The notes below the pieces were generated by a model. It was not told the DNA's origin. It saw only the letters and a list, made by a program, of their open reading frames with translations, and made no database searches. Both the position numbers and the translations under genes were made by a program. 10,102 bases of DNA from CAYUYH01 sp964449175 (GTDB taxonomy: Bacteria; Planctomycetota; Phycisphaerae; SM23-33), in the NCBI GenBank assembly GCA_964449175.1, contig CAYUYH010000084.1, positions 1 through 10,102 on the forward strand. The letters run 5' to 3'. Shown in pieces: positions 1 to 7,300 of the stretch. Each line of letters opens with the position of its first letter. The first letter of the stretch is position 1.

Positions 1-101
1 GGGGATACCACTACATCTTGTGCCCCCGGCGCGCCACTATTTTGTCACGCACCCCCCGCGCCGGAGGCCTGGCCGTCGCGCCCGGCGCGGCGGAGACGTG
101 C

Positions 102-123
102 GCGGGGGATAGCATTTCCCCGC
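102..123. other. GC-rich hairpin upstream of argB
   Basis: GCGGGG at 102-107 pairs with CCCCGC at 118-123. The stem extends inward by a G-T wobble and an A-T pair, leaving a loop of about six bases. It ends 10 bp before the -35 box of the argB promoter. It could be the terminator of a gene lying to the left of the window, although no T-run follows on the plus strand, or a regulatory structure. The rest of 1-133 is GC-rich and shows no gene. Confidence 0.35.
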
Positions 124-133
124 TTCGGGTGAG

Positions 134-162
134 TTGACACGCCCCGGCGCGGCCGGTAAGTT
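134..162 (+). promoter_or_regulatory. Candidate sigma70-type promoter for the argB operon
   Basis: A perfect TTGACA (134-139) is followed by a 17-bp spacer and TAAGTT (157-162), which matches the -10 consensus at three of six positions including the key T, A and final T. Transcription would begin near 168-170, giving a leader of about 20 nt to the GTG at 190. No arginine-repressor operator could be recognised around it. Confidence 0.5.
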
Positions 163-179
163 CAGTGCCTTACCTACGT

Positions 180-183
180 GGAG
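180..183 (+). promoter_or_regulatory. Ribosome binding site deciding the argB start
   Basis: GGAG at 180-183 lies 6 nt before the GTG at 190. The alternative in-frame GTG at 178 has no Shine-Dalgarno-like sequence in front of it and would lie only about 8-10 nt from the predicted transcription start. This favours 190. Confidence 0.5.
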
Positions 184-189
184 CTAGCC

Positions 190-1062
190 GTGGAAGAAGC
201 CATTGCCAAAGCGAAGACACTGGTCGAGGCGTTAGGGTACATCCAGCGCTTCGCCGACAAGATCGTCGTCGTGAAGATCGGCGGGTCGGTCATGGACGAC
301 CCCCAGGCCCTGGCCGACATGCTGACGGACGTGGTTTTCATGAACACGGTGGGCATGAGGCCTGTGATCGTCCACGGCGGCGGCAAGGCCATCTCCAGCG
401 CGATGGAGCAGCGCGGGCTGGAGGTGCAGTTCGTCCAGGGCCGCCGCTACACCGACCAGCGGACGCTCACCGTAGTCGAGCACGTCCTGTGCAACCAGAT
501 CAACGCGCAGATCGTCGCGACGATAGAGCAGCTCGGATCGAACGCCATGGGCCTGCACACGCTGGGAAGCTCCGTGCTGTTCGCCGATAAACTGTTCCTG
601 GAAGACGACGGGCGGACGATAGACATCGGCTTCGTCGGGCAGGTCAATCGCGTCAACGCTCAGCTCGTCGAGCTGCTTTGCCAGGCGGACACGATACCGG
701 TGCTCGCCCCGCTGGCCAGGGACAAGACCGGCATGAAACTCAACTGCAACGCCGACACCGCCGCGGGCGAGGTAGCCGCGGCCCTGAAGGCCGAGAAGCT
801 CGTGATGGTATCCGACACGCACGGCATCCGGTGCGACGCCGACGATCCCGACAGTCTGGCCGAGGCGCTGAGCGAGGCAGAGATCCGCAAGATGATCGCC
901 GACGGCACGATTTCCGCGGGCATGCTGCCCAAGGTGGACGCCTGCCTGCGGGCGCTGGACGCCGGCGTGGCCCGCACGCACATAATCGATGGGCGATTCG
1001 CCCACAGCCTGCTGTTGGAGATATTCTCGGACCGCGGCGTGGGCACGCTGATACAGAAATAG
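190..1062 (+). CDS. argB: Acetylglutamate kinase
   Basis: ArgB phosphorylates N-acetylglutamate with ATP, the second step of cyclic arginine/ornithine synthesis in the cytoplasm. Family motifs are clear: the nucleotide-binding KIGGS near residue 29, the VHGGGK glycine loop near 61-66, the NADTAAGE acetylglutamate/ATP segment in the second half, and a C-terminal IIDGR...HSLLLEIF...GVGTL block. The product is 290 aa from the GTG at 190, or 294 aa from the GTG at 178. The first residues after 190 (EEAIAKAKTLVEAL) form the N-terminal helix that E. coli ArgB (about 258 aa) lacks. In characterised enzymes this helix goes with hexamer formation and feedback inhibition by arginine, so inhibition here is likely but inferred. 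A VSDTHGI segment replaces the common TDTPGV near the nucleotide site. argF follows directly; argD, often found between them, is absent. Confidence 0.96.
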   Translation: MEEAIAKAKTLVEALGYIQRFADKIVVVKIGGSVMDDPQALADMLTDVVFMNTVGMRPVIVHGGGKAISSAMEQRGLEVQFVQGRRYTDQRTLTVVEHVLCNQINAQIVATIEQLGSNAMGLHTLGSSVLFADKLFLEDDGRTIDIGFVGQVNRVNAQLVELLCQADTIPVLAPLARDKTGMKLNCNADTAAGEVAAALKAEKLVMVSDTHGIRCDADDPDSLAEALSEAEIRKMIADGTISAGMLPKVDACLRALDAGVARTHIIDGRFAHSLLLEIFSDRGVGTLIQK

Positions 1063-1119
1063 CGCCCAGCCCCGCGGACGTTTCGGCCGCCCCGCGGCGA
1101 GCACCAGGAACCGCAGCCT

Positions 1120-2049
1120 ATGTTGAAGGACTTCGTAAATATCGCCGACTTCACCGGCCAGCAGCTCACTTCGATGCTCGAGCGGGCGCTAGCCGACAAG
1201 GAACTGTTCCGCGCGGGCAAGCTCATACCGTCCCTGCCGCGGAAGACGCTGGCCATGATCTTCGAGAAGCCCTCGCTGAGAACGCGGGTGAGCTTCGAGG
1301 CGGCTATGTCGCAGCTCGGCGGGCACGCGATATGCCTCACGCAGGCCGACATAGGCCTGGGCAGCAGGGAGCCCGTCCAGGACGTCGCCCGCGTGCTCGG
1401 GCGGATGTGCGACGGGATCATGGCACGCACGTTCAGCCACGAGCTGGTCCGCCAGTTGGCCGTGCACTGCCCGCGCCCGGTGATAAACGCCCTGACGGAC
1501 TACTCGCACCCCTGCCAGGCGATGGCCGACCTGATGACGATGATGGAATGCTTCGGCAAGCTCGCCGGCAGGACGGTGGCGTTCATCGGCGACGGCAACA
1601 ACGTAGCCCGCAGCCTGGCCGCCGCAGCCGTCAGAGTCCGAATGCACTTCGTGCTGGCCTGCCCGGCTGAGTACGGGCTGGAGGAAGACTTCATCGCCTC
1701 GCTGCCGACCGGCAAGGAGGCAGGCAGCTTCGAGATGGTTTCCGATACTCCCAAGGCAGTCGCCAAGGCGGACGTGGTATACACCGACACGTGGGTGTCG
1801 ATGGGCAGGGAAGGCGAGAAGAGCCAACGCGTGAAGGACTTCGAGGGCTTCCAGATTAACGCCGAGCTCATGTCCGCCGCGCCGAAGCGCGCGGTGGTCA
1901 TGCACTGCCTGCCTGCCTACCGCGGGTACGAGATCACCGACGATGTGTTCGAGGCGCACTGCCGCACGATCATGGAGCAGGCTGAGAATCGCCTCCACTT
2001 CCAGCGGACGCTGCTGAACATCTTGATCGGCGAGGGCGGCATCGGCTGA
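1120..2049 (+). CDS. argF: Ornithine carbamoyltransferase
   Basis: ArgF makes citrulline from ornithine and carbamoyl phosphate in the cytoplasm. The 309-aa length is normal. Visible motifs are EKPSLRTRVSFE near residues 49-60 (carbamoyl-phosphate loop, S-x-R-T-R), HPCQAMADL in the middle (the H-P-x-Q motif), FIGDGNNVARS opening the second domain, DTWVSMGRE (the SMG ornithine loop), HCLPAYRG (the HCLP active-site cysteine motif), and a C-terminal AENRLHFQ helix. The loop reads SLRTR where most family members have STRTR. The SMG loop and HCLPA-x-RG still point to ornithine rather than N-acetylornithine as substrate. AGGA lies 10 nt before the ATG. The gene is 57 bp after argB and 55 bp before rph on the same strand, so co-transcription is likely. 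Confidence 0.96.
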   Translation: MLKDFVNIADFTGQQLTSMLERALADKELFRAGKLIPSLPRKTLAMIFEKPSLRTRVSFEAAMSQLGGHAICLTQADIGLGSREPVQDVARVLGRMCDGIMARTFSHELVRQLAVHCPRPVINALTDYSHPCQAMADLMTMMECFGKLAGRTVAFIGDGNNVARSLAAAAVRVRMHFVLACPAEYGLEEDFIASLPTGKEAGSFEMVSDTPKAVAKADVVYTDTWVSMGREGEKSQRVKDFEGFQINAELMSAAPKRAVVMHCLPAYRGYEITDDVFEAHCRTIMEQAENRLHFQRTLLNILIGEGGIG

Positions 2050-2104
2050 GCCAGCCTCCGGCCCCCGGTCGCCGCGCGAGGCGAGGATTTGATCGGACAC
2101 CGAG

Positions 2105-2836
2105 ATGGCGTCGTTGAGACATGACGGGCGAAGGGCCGACCAGCTCCGCAAGTTGAAGCTGACGCCCGGGTTCGTCGGCAAGGCCGACGGGTCGTGCCTG
2201 GTCGAGATGGGCGGCACGCGGGTGATCTGCACGGCCACGTTCGTCGAGGGCGTGCCGGCCTGGCGGGCCGACAGCGGCGTGGGCTGGGTGACGGCGGAGT
2301 ACGGCATGCTTCCGGCCTCGACGGGCAGCCGCAAGCCTCGCCCCATCCCCCGCCCGGATGGCCGATCCGTCGAGATCCAGCGGATCATAGGCCGCGTGCT
2401 GCGAAGCGTGGTGCGCTTCAGCCAACTGGGCGAAAACACCGTCTTCCTGGACTGCGACGTGCTGGAGGCCGACGGAGGCACACGCGCCGCAGCCATCAAC
2501 GGCGCCTACGTGGCGCTGGCGGGCGCGATAGCCGCCGCGGCCACCGAGGGCAAGTGCGACAAGGCTGCCCTGAGCGGCGCGGTGGCGGCTGTGTCCGTGG
2601 GCGTCGTCGCGGGCAGGGGCGTGCTGGACCTGGACTACAGTGAAGACTCGCTCGCCGAGGTGGACATGAACGTGGCGATGACCGCGGGAGGCAAGTACGT
2701 GGAGGTGCAAGGCTCAGCCGAGCGCGGCGGGTTCGACGCCAAGCAGCTCGACAAGATGCTCACGCTGGCCCGGCGCGGCATACGCAAGATACTCACCGTG
2801 CAGCGGCAGGTCCTTCACAAAGGTTCTCGCAAATGA
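2105..2836 (+). CDS. rph: Ribonuclease PH
   Basis: RNase PH is a phosphate-dependent 3'-to-5' exoribonuclease that trims tRNA 3' ends and other RNAs; the family forms a hexameric ring. The 243-aa length is typical. Motifs run in family order: R-x-DGR near residues 5-9, GWVTAEYGMLP at 60-70, GRSVEIQRIIGR at 86-97, DCDVLEADGGTR at 116-127, DLDYSED at 175-181 and DMN at 187-189. R87 and R127 correspond to the phosphate-binding arginines, and D181 and D187 to the catalytic acidic residues, so the enzyme should be active. The late family segment usually written TAEG reads SAERGGF here, a mild departure. No strong Shine-Dalgarno sequence precedes the ATG. The stop overlaps the next gene's start as ATGA (2833-2836), which suggests translational coupling. 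Confidence 0.95.
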   Translation: MASLRHDGRRADQLRKLKLTPGFVGKADGSCLVEMGGTRVICTATFVEGVPAWRADSGVGWVTAEYGMLPASTGSRKPRPIPRPDGRSVEIQRIIGRVLRSVVRFSQLGENTVFLDCDVLEADGGTRAAAINGAYVALAGAIAAAATEGKCDKAALSGAVAAVSVGVVAGRGVLDLDYSEDSLAEVDMNVAMTAGGKYVEVQGSAERGGFDAKQLDKMLTLARRGIRKILTVQRQVLHKGSRK

Positions 2837-3600
2837 GGCACAGATTCGTACATGCGGCGCCGGTGGCGGTCGCGGTGGCATTGTCGCTGGCGGGGTGTAA
2901 CCAGCAGTCGCTGTCCTGGGCGGGCGGCGGCAAGGCTAGGTACACGATCCTGCTGTACGTCGTCACCACGCCGACTCACAAGCAGGACGCCGAGAGAGAT
3001 AAGCAGACCGTCATCGACACCGCCGGCTGGGACGACATCTACGTCGTCCACAAGGCCGGTTGGAGCGAGCTGTACAGGGGCAGATACTCCACGGAGTCCT
3101 CGGCCAAGCGAGCCGCCGCCAAGGCCAAGAAGTACCGCACGCCGGCCGGCGGTCAGCCGTTCGTCCGGGCAACCGTGATGCCTCTGCCGGAAGAGGACGT
3201 GGGCCCGCCGGAGTGGAACATGACCCGCACGGGCGGGATGTTCACCGTGGCCGTGGCGGAGTTCTACGACGTCCCGGCCGCCGGCTACGTCGGCAGGAAG
3301 AAGTTCGCCGTCGATTGCTGCCGGGCGTTCCGCAACGACGGGCTGGAGGCCTACTACTATCACGGGCCGGCAAAGTCGATCGTGGGCATCGGCTCGTTCG
3401 GCGAGTCAGCCTATCCGTCGGTCCGGAGGAACGGCCAGTTTCGACGCATCGTCAGTGACGCGCGGATGTCGGACATCCTGAAGAAGTTCCCCAACCTGGC
3501 CGTCAATGGCCGAGAGGAAGTCACGATCCTCAACCCCGACTCGCCCCACCCCGGCAAGGTCGCCACGGCCAGCTATATCATGGAAATCCCCCGCGACTAG
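2833..3600 (+). CDS. Lipoprotein with two SPOR-like halves, function unknown
   Basis: This is a 255-aa protein with an N-terminal signal peptide ending in a lipobox L-A-G-C, with the lipidated Cys at 22, so it is probably membrane-anchored and faces the periplasm. The mature part holds two similar halves, about residues 37-118 and 137-225. Each starts with a beta-strand-like stretch (YTILLYV; FTVAVAEF), continues with a charged helix, then an aromatic strand (DDIYVVH; EAYYYHG) and a closing G-R-Y or G-S-F strand (YRGRYST; GIGSFGE). This pattern resembles SPOR-type peptidoglycan-binding domains, but the match is by eye and divergent. Its ATG overlaps the rph stop, and rdgB begins 3 bp after its own stop, so it is embedded in a housekeeping operon. 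The family is not recognised; a role at the cell wall is only an inference. Confidence 0.8.
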   Translation: MRHRFVHAAPVAVAVALSLAGCNQQSLSWAGGGKARYTILLYVVTTPTHKQDAERDKQTVIDTAGWDDIYVVHKAGWSELYRGRYSTESSAKRAAAKAKKYRTPAGGQPFVRATVMPLPEEDVGPPEWNMTRTGGMFTVAVAEFYDVPAAGYVGRKKFAVDCCRAFRNDGLEAYYYHGPAKSIVGIGSFGESAYPSVRRNGQFRRIVSDARMSDILKKFPNLAVNGREEVTILNPDSPHPGKVATASYIMEIPRD

Positions 3601-3603
3601 GCC

Positions 3604-4254
3604 ATGTCGCGGAGACAGACCATCCTGCTGGCCAGTCGCAACCCCGGCAAGGTCCGGGAGATCGGCGCGGAGTTGGCCGGTTTGCCCGTGGAGGTGACGT
3701 CGCTGGCGGACTACCCGCACGTCGACGAGCCGGCGGAGACCGGCGCCACCTTCGCCGCCAACGCATGCGCCAAGGCGATGTACTATGCCCGGGCCACCGG
3801 GCGGTGGTGCCTGGCGGACGACTCCGGCCTGGAGGTTGACGCGCTCGGCGGCGCGCCCGGCGTGCTTAGCGCCCGCTACGCGGCCGACCGCTGCCCGCCC
3901 GACGCGGACCGCCCGGGAATCGACCGTGCCAACAATGCCCGCCTGCTGGAGGAGCTCAAGCCCGTCCAGCCCGAGCGAAGGACGGCTAGGTTTGTCTGTC
4001 ACCTGGCCCTGGCCGACGGCGAGCGGATCCTGATCGAGACGTTCGACTCGGTGGAGGGTCTGATAGTCGATGCCCCCCGCGGCGAGAATGGCTTCGGTTA
4101 TGACCCGCTGTTTCTCATCCCATCACTCGGTCTGACCGCCGCCGAGCTCAGCAGCCGGCAGAAGAACGAGCTGAGCCATCGCGGCAAGGCCACCCGGCAC
4201 ATGGCACACTTGCTGGGCGCGTTTCTTTCAGACCGCGGCGCCGGGCGGAAGTAG
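3604..4254 (+). CDS. rdgB: Non-canonical purine NTP pyrophosphatase (RdgB/HAM1 family)
   Basis: The enzyme hydrolyses dITP, ITP and XTP to the monophosphate and pyrophosphate, keeping deaminated purines out of DNA and RNA. The 216-aa product is near the family norm of about 200. Motifs are LASRNPGKVREI at residues 9-20 (substrate-binding Lys16), ETGATF at 45-50, LADDSGLEVDALGGAPGV at 70-87 (metal-binding/catalytic D72 and D73), GFGYDPLF at 163-170, and QKNELSHRGKA at 186-196 (base-recognition SHR). The usual ENA after TF is ANA here, a small change at a normally conserved glutamate. The ATG is 3 bp beyond the lipoprotein stop with no convincing Shine-Dalgarno sequence of its own, which fits coupled translation. 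An rph-rdgB pairing is common in bacteria and supports the call. Confidence 0.94.
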   Translation: MSRRQTILLASRNPGKVREIGAELAGLPVEVTSLADYPHVDEPAETGATFAANACAKAMYYARATGRWCLADDSGLEVDALGGAPGVLSARYAADRCPPDADRPGIDRANNARLLEELKPVQPERRTARFVCHLALADGERILIETFDSVEGLIVDAPRGENGFGYDPLFLIPSLGLTAAELSSRQKNELSHRGKATRHMAHLLGAFLSDRGAGRK

Positions 4255-4282
4255 CCGCGCGCCGTTGCCGGGCCAAAGCACA

Positions 4283-4308
4283 GGCCGCGGTCGTGATCGG
4301 CCGCGGCC
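4283..4308. terminator. GC-rich stem-loop between convergent genes, possible bidirectional terminator
   Basis: GGCCGCGGTC (4283-4292) can pair with GGCCGCGGCC (4299-4308) over ten positions with one G-T wobble, around a 6-base loop. It lies between the rdgB stop (4254) and the secretin stop (4344), where a shared terminator is expected. Neither side has a proper T-run, so classical Rho-independent termination is not certain. The rest of 4255-4343 shows no gene. Confidence 0.5.
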
Positions 4309-4343
4309 CGTGGATCATGGCAAACTCGACTGGCGACGCGTCG

Positions 4344-7300
4344 CTACGGGAACAGCCTCTTCTCCTCGTCACGCGGGACGATAATCGTCGGCTTGATGAG
4401 GATCAGCAGCGTCTCTTCGTCGCGGGCGTTGGCGCGGTTGGTGAACATCCGGTTGATGATGGGTATCTTGCTGAGCAGGGGCACGCCCATCTCCTTCTCG
4501 GCCTCACCGAAGCTCTTCAGCCCGCCGAGCAGCAGCGTGCCGCCGTCGGGCACGGTGACTGTTGTGGTCATGCTTTGCTCGGAGATGTCGGGCAGTTGGA
4601 GGGTCGTGCTGGCGCTGGGGTCCTCACTGGTCTTGAACGTGGTCAGAGCCAGAAGCTTCCTTATGCGCGGCTGGACCGTCAACGTAACGTACTTCAGGTC
4701 GGCCGAGGCGGTCGCCTGGATACTCAGCTCCGTACCTACGTCGAGCGTATCGGTATTCGCGGTGTAGGTCACCTGGATGGCGCCTTGGACAACGCTGGTC
4801 TCGGCGGTAGTCTGGCTGACGTAGTTGAGCGTTCGCCCGACAAAGATATTCGCCGATGTGCCGCTGAGCAGCGTGACGTGCGGGGCGGTCAACGTCCTGG
4901 TGGACGAGTGGGCCTGCGTCGCACGGATCAGGAAGTCCACCTGGATGTCGTCCAGGAACGTGCCCGACAGGCTCATAGCCGGGGTCGTCACCGCCCCACC
5001 AATGTTGCTGCCCACGGACGTCGCGATTGATTCGGTGAACGAGGAGGAGTTTTGGCTCATCCCGATAGGCGTGAACTTGTTGCTGCCCTTCGGGTCGGTG
5101 CCCCAGCCGGAGGTGCCGGTCTTGGTCGGCACGGTCGCCCCGGTCCAGGGGTCGGTCGTCGTGCCGCTGCCCAGGCGCGAGCCCAGGTTGAAATAGAAGT
5201 CCATGTCCACGCCGATGTTCTCGAGGTAGCCGGTACTCACGCTGATGAACCTAGCCTCTATCGCCACCTCGACCTCCTTGGCCTCGCGGAGCCGTGATAT
5301 GAGGTCCGCGATGGCTGCGTGATTCGCCGCGGTCTGCGTGACGACGAGCTGGTCCCTGTAGAAGTAGATTCTCCCCTCGCCGCCGTTCTGTTCCCAGCTC
5401 AGCGGGTCGACTGTGGTGGTTATCAGGCTGATTATATTGCCCAAGGCTTGGCCGGTTCCGGTTCCGGTTGTGCCCTGGCCCAGACTCACCTGGCTGTATG
5501 AGCCGGTCGAGCCCAGGCCCTGCCCGGCGCCGCTGGTCTCTAGGCCGCTGGTTGTGCCTGTTCCAAATCCTGTCGTGCCTGTTCCAATTCCCGTCGTGCC
5601 TGTTCCAAGGCCTGTGGTGCCCGTACCGAGGTCGCGAGTTGCCAGCGACATCGTGTACACGATGTCGCTGACGTTGTAGACGACCTGCGTCACCTTGCGA
5701 GCCAGGTCTGCCTTGGTGCTGATTGTGACGACGCCGCCGTCCACCACATAGCTCAGCTCGTTCTCCGTGCCGGCGTTCGAGCCGGATGCGTCCTCGAGAA
5801 TCACCCGCAGCGCCTTCTCGTTGCTGACCTTCACCAGGTGAACCGCGCTGACAACCGTGGCGTCCCTGGTGTAGCCGGCGCCGGCGCTCTCCAGGTACTT
5901 CCAGTTCGGCCAGATGTTGATACCGGTCATCTGCTTATACAGATCGAGGACGTCCGACAGCAGCATCTCGTCGATCGTGACAACCGGCTGAGTGCCTTCC
6001 TTGAGCAGCCTGCGTATGCGCTGGTCTTCTTCCGAGCCGTACACGGCCTGGAGGCCCTTGTCCTGAATCCACTCCATCTTCTCGCGCCAGTCGCGCGGGA
6101 ACCTGATAGCCTCGTGCCAGGGAATGGCGGTATCCTGGATGCCAATCGCGCCCTGCGTTTTCTCGGCGTTCGCGTTCCGGGCAATCCCCTTTTGCGTATG
6201 CACCACGATGAACTGCTCAAGGACGTCGGCCTGCTCATTGGCCCAGCCGTTCGTGGGGTCGAGCCGGAGCATCTGCTGGACGACAGCCAGGGCCTCCTCG
6301 TACTTCTGCTCTTTCCTCAGGGTCGTGGCATTCTCCCTGAGGGTAGCGAGCTGCTGGGCGAGCTGTTCTCTTGCGCGCTCGGCCCGCTGGCCCTCGGCCT
6401 TGGCCATCTCCTCGATCTGCTGTTGGACCTTGGCTCGTTCCCAGTCGTCCTTGCGCTGGGCTATGCCCTCCAGCCGGGCCTGCACCTGCGCGATCCTGTC
6501 GCGGTATTCCCCTTCGCCGTAGAGGCCCTTGTTGGCCTGGATGATGTTCTCCGCGAGCCTGGCGGACTCAGCCGCCGCCTCGAAGTCAGCCGACGATGCG
6601 GCCGAGAGCAACGTCTCCGACGCCTTCCTGAGGGCCTTGTCAAATTCCACATCCGCCTGCTGTCGCTTGATGCGCCGGGTCTGCTCCAGGACCGTCAGGG
6701 CGCCGCCGTGGTCGGTGATTCGCGCCTGGGCCTGCCTCAGCAGATCCGAGGCCTCCTTCATCTCGGGCACAAGCGTCAGGGCTTGCTGGAAACGCATTGC
6801 CGCCTGGTTGGCGTCGCCCGCGGCCAGCGCCTGCTTGCCTTGCTCGACGAGTTGGTTGGCCTTCGCCCGTCGCTGAAGCACCTCGCCTAGGACTTCTGCC
6901 GGCGGGCCCGCGGCGGCGGGCATGGTCGTCGGCTCGGGGCTCATCGCCGCCACCTCGGCCGTCGGCGTCGGGGCAGCGGGGGCAGTGGTCACGGGAGGCA
7001 GCTCCACCTCCACGCGTCGCCCGGACGGGGCTGCGACCACCGCGGCGATCTTCTGCTCGACCAGGGCCAACTGGGCCCTCGCGTCGCGCCGCACCGCCTC
7101 CGGAAGGTACTCGCTGGCTGCGGCGATCTCGAACTGCTCCTTGGCGGTGACCAGATCGTCGCCGCGAAGCGCCTTGACGGCGGCGTTGTAAGCGCTCAAG
7201 GCCGATGCCTGATTGTTGATGGCCGCGTCCACCTTGGCGAGGTAGTCGTCCAGGGCGGTCTTGTCGGCATCGGCGAGCTGCTTGCGATCCACCTTCAGGA

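Noticed and set aside
1070..1097. CCCCGCGG repeated twice between argB and argF
   Set aside because: An 8-bp GC-only direct repeat is expected by chance at this base composition.
232..1104. Minus-strand open frame of 290 codons opposite argB
   Set aside because: argB motifs are complete on the plus strand, and the antisense product has no recognisable feature.
1120..2049. N-acetylornithine or N-succinylornithine carbamoyltransferase, because the loop reads SLRTR
   Set aside because: SLRTR is also found in ordinary ornithine carbamoyltransferases. The SMG ornithine loop and HCLPA-x-RG motif are present, and the acetylornithine-type HCLPxRRN pattern is not.
1189..2499. Long minus-strand open frame of 436 codons opposite argF and rph
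   Set aside because: It lies opposite two clear enzyme genes, has low-complexity Arg/His/Ala-rich composition and shows no motif. It is a by-product of high GC content.
5547..5630. CRISPR-like array
   Set aside because: The units are directly tandem with no spacers and encode an in-frame peptide repeat in the secretin.
5838..6890. Plus-strand open frame of 350 codons opposite the secretin gene
   Set aside because: The opposite strand encodes continuous TPR, coiled-coil and N-domain sequence. The Leu/Arg/Gly-rich plus-strand frame is a shadow, as are 4293-5030, 7718-8614 and 8708-9307.
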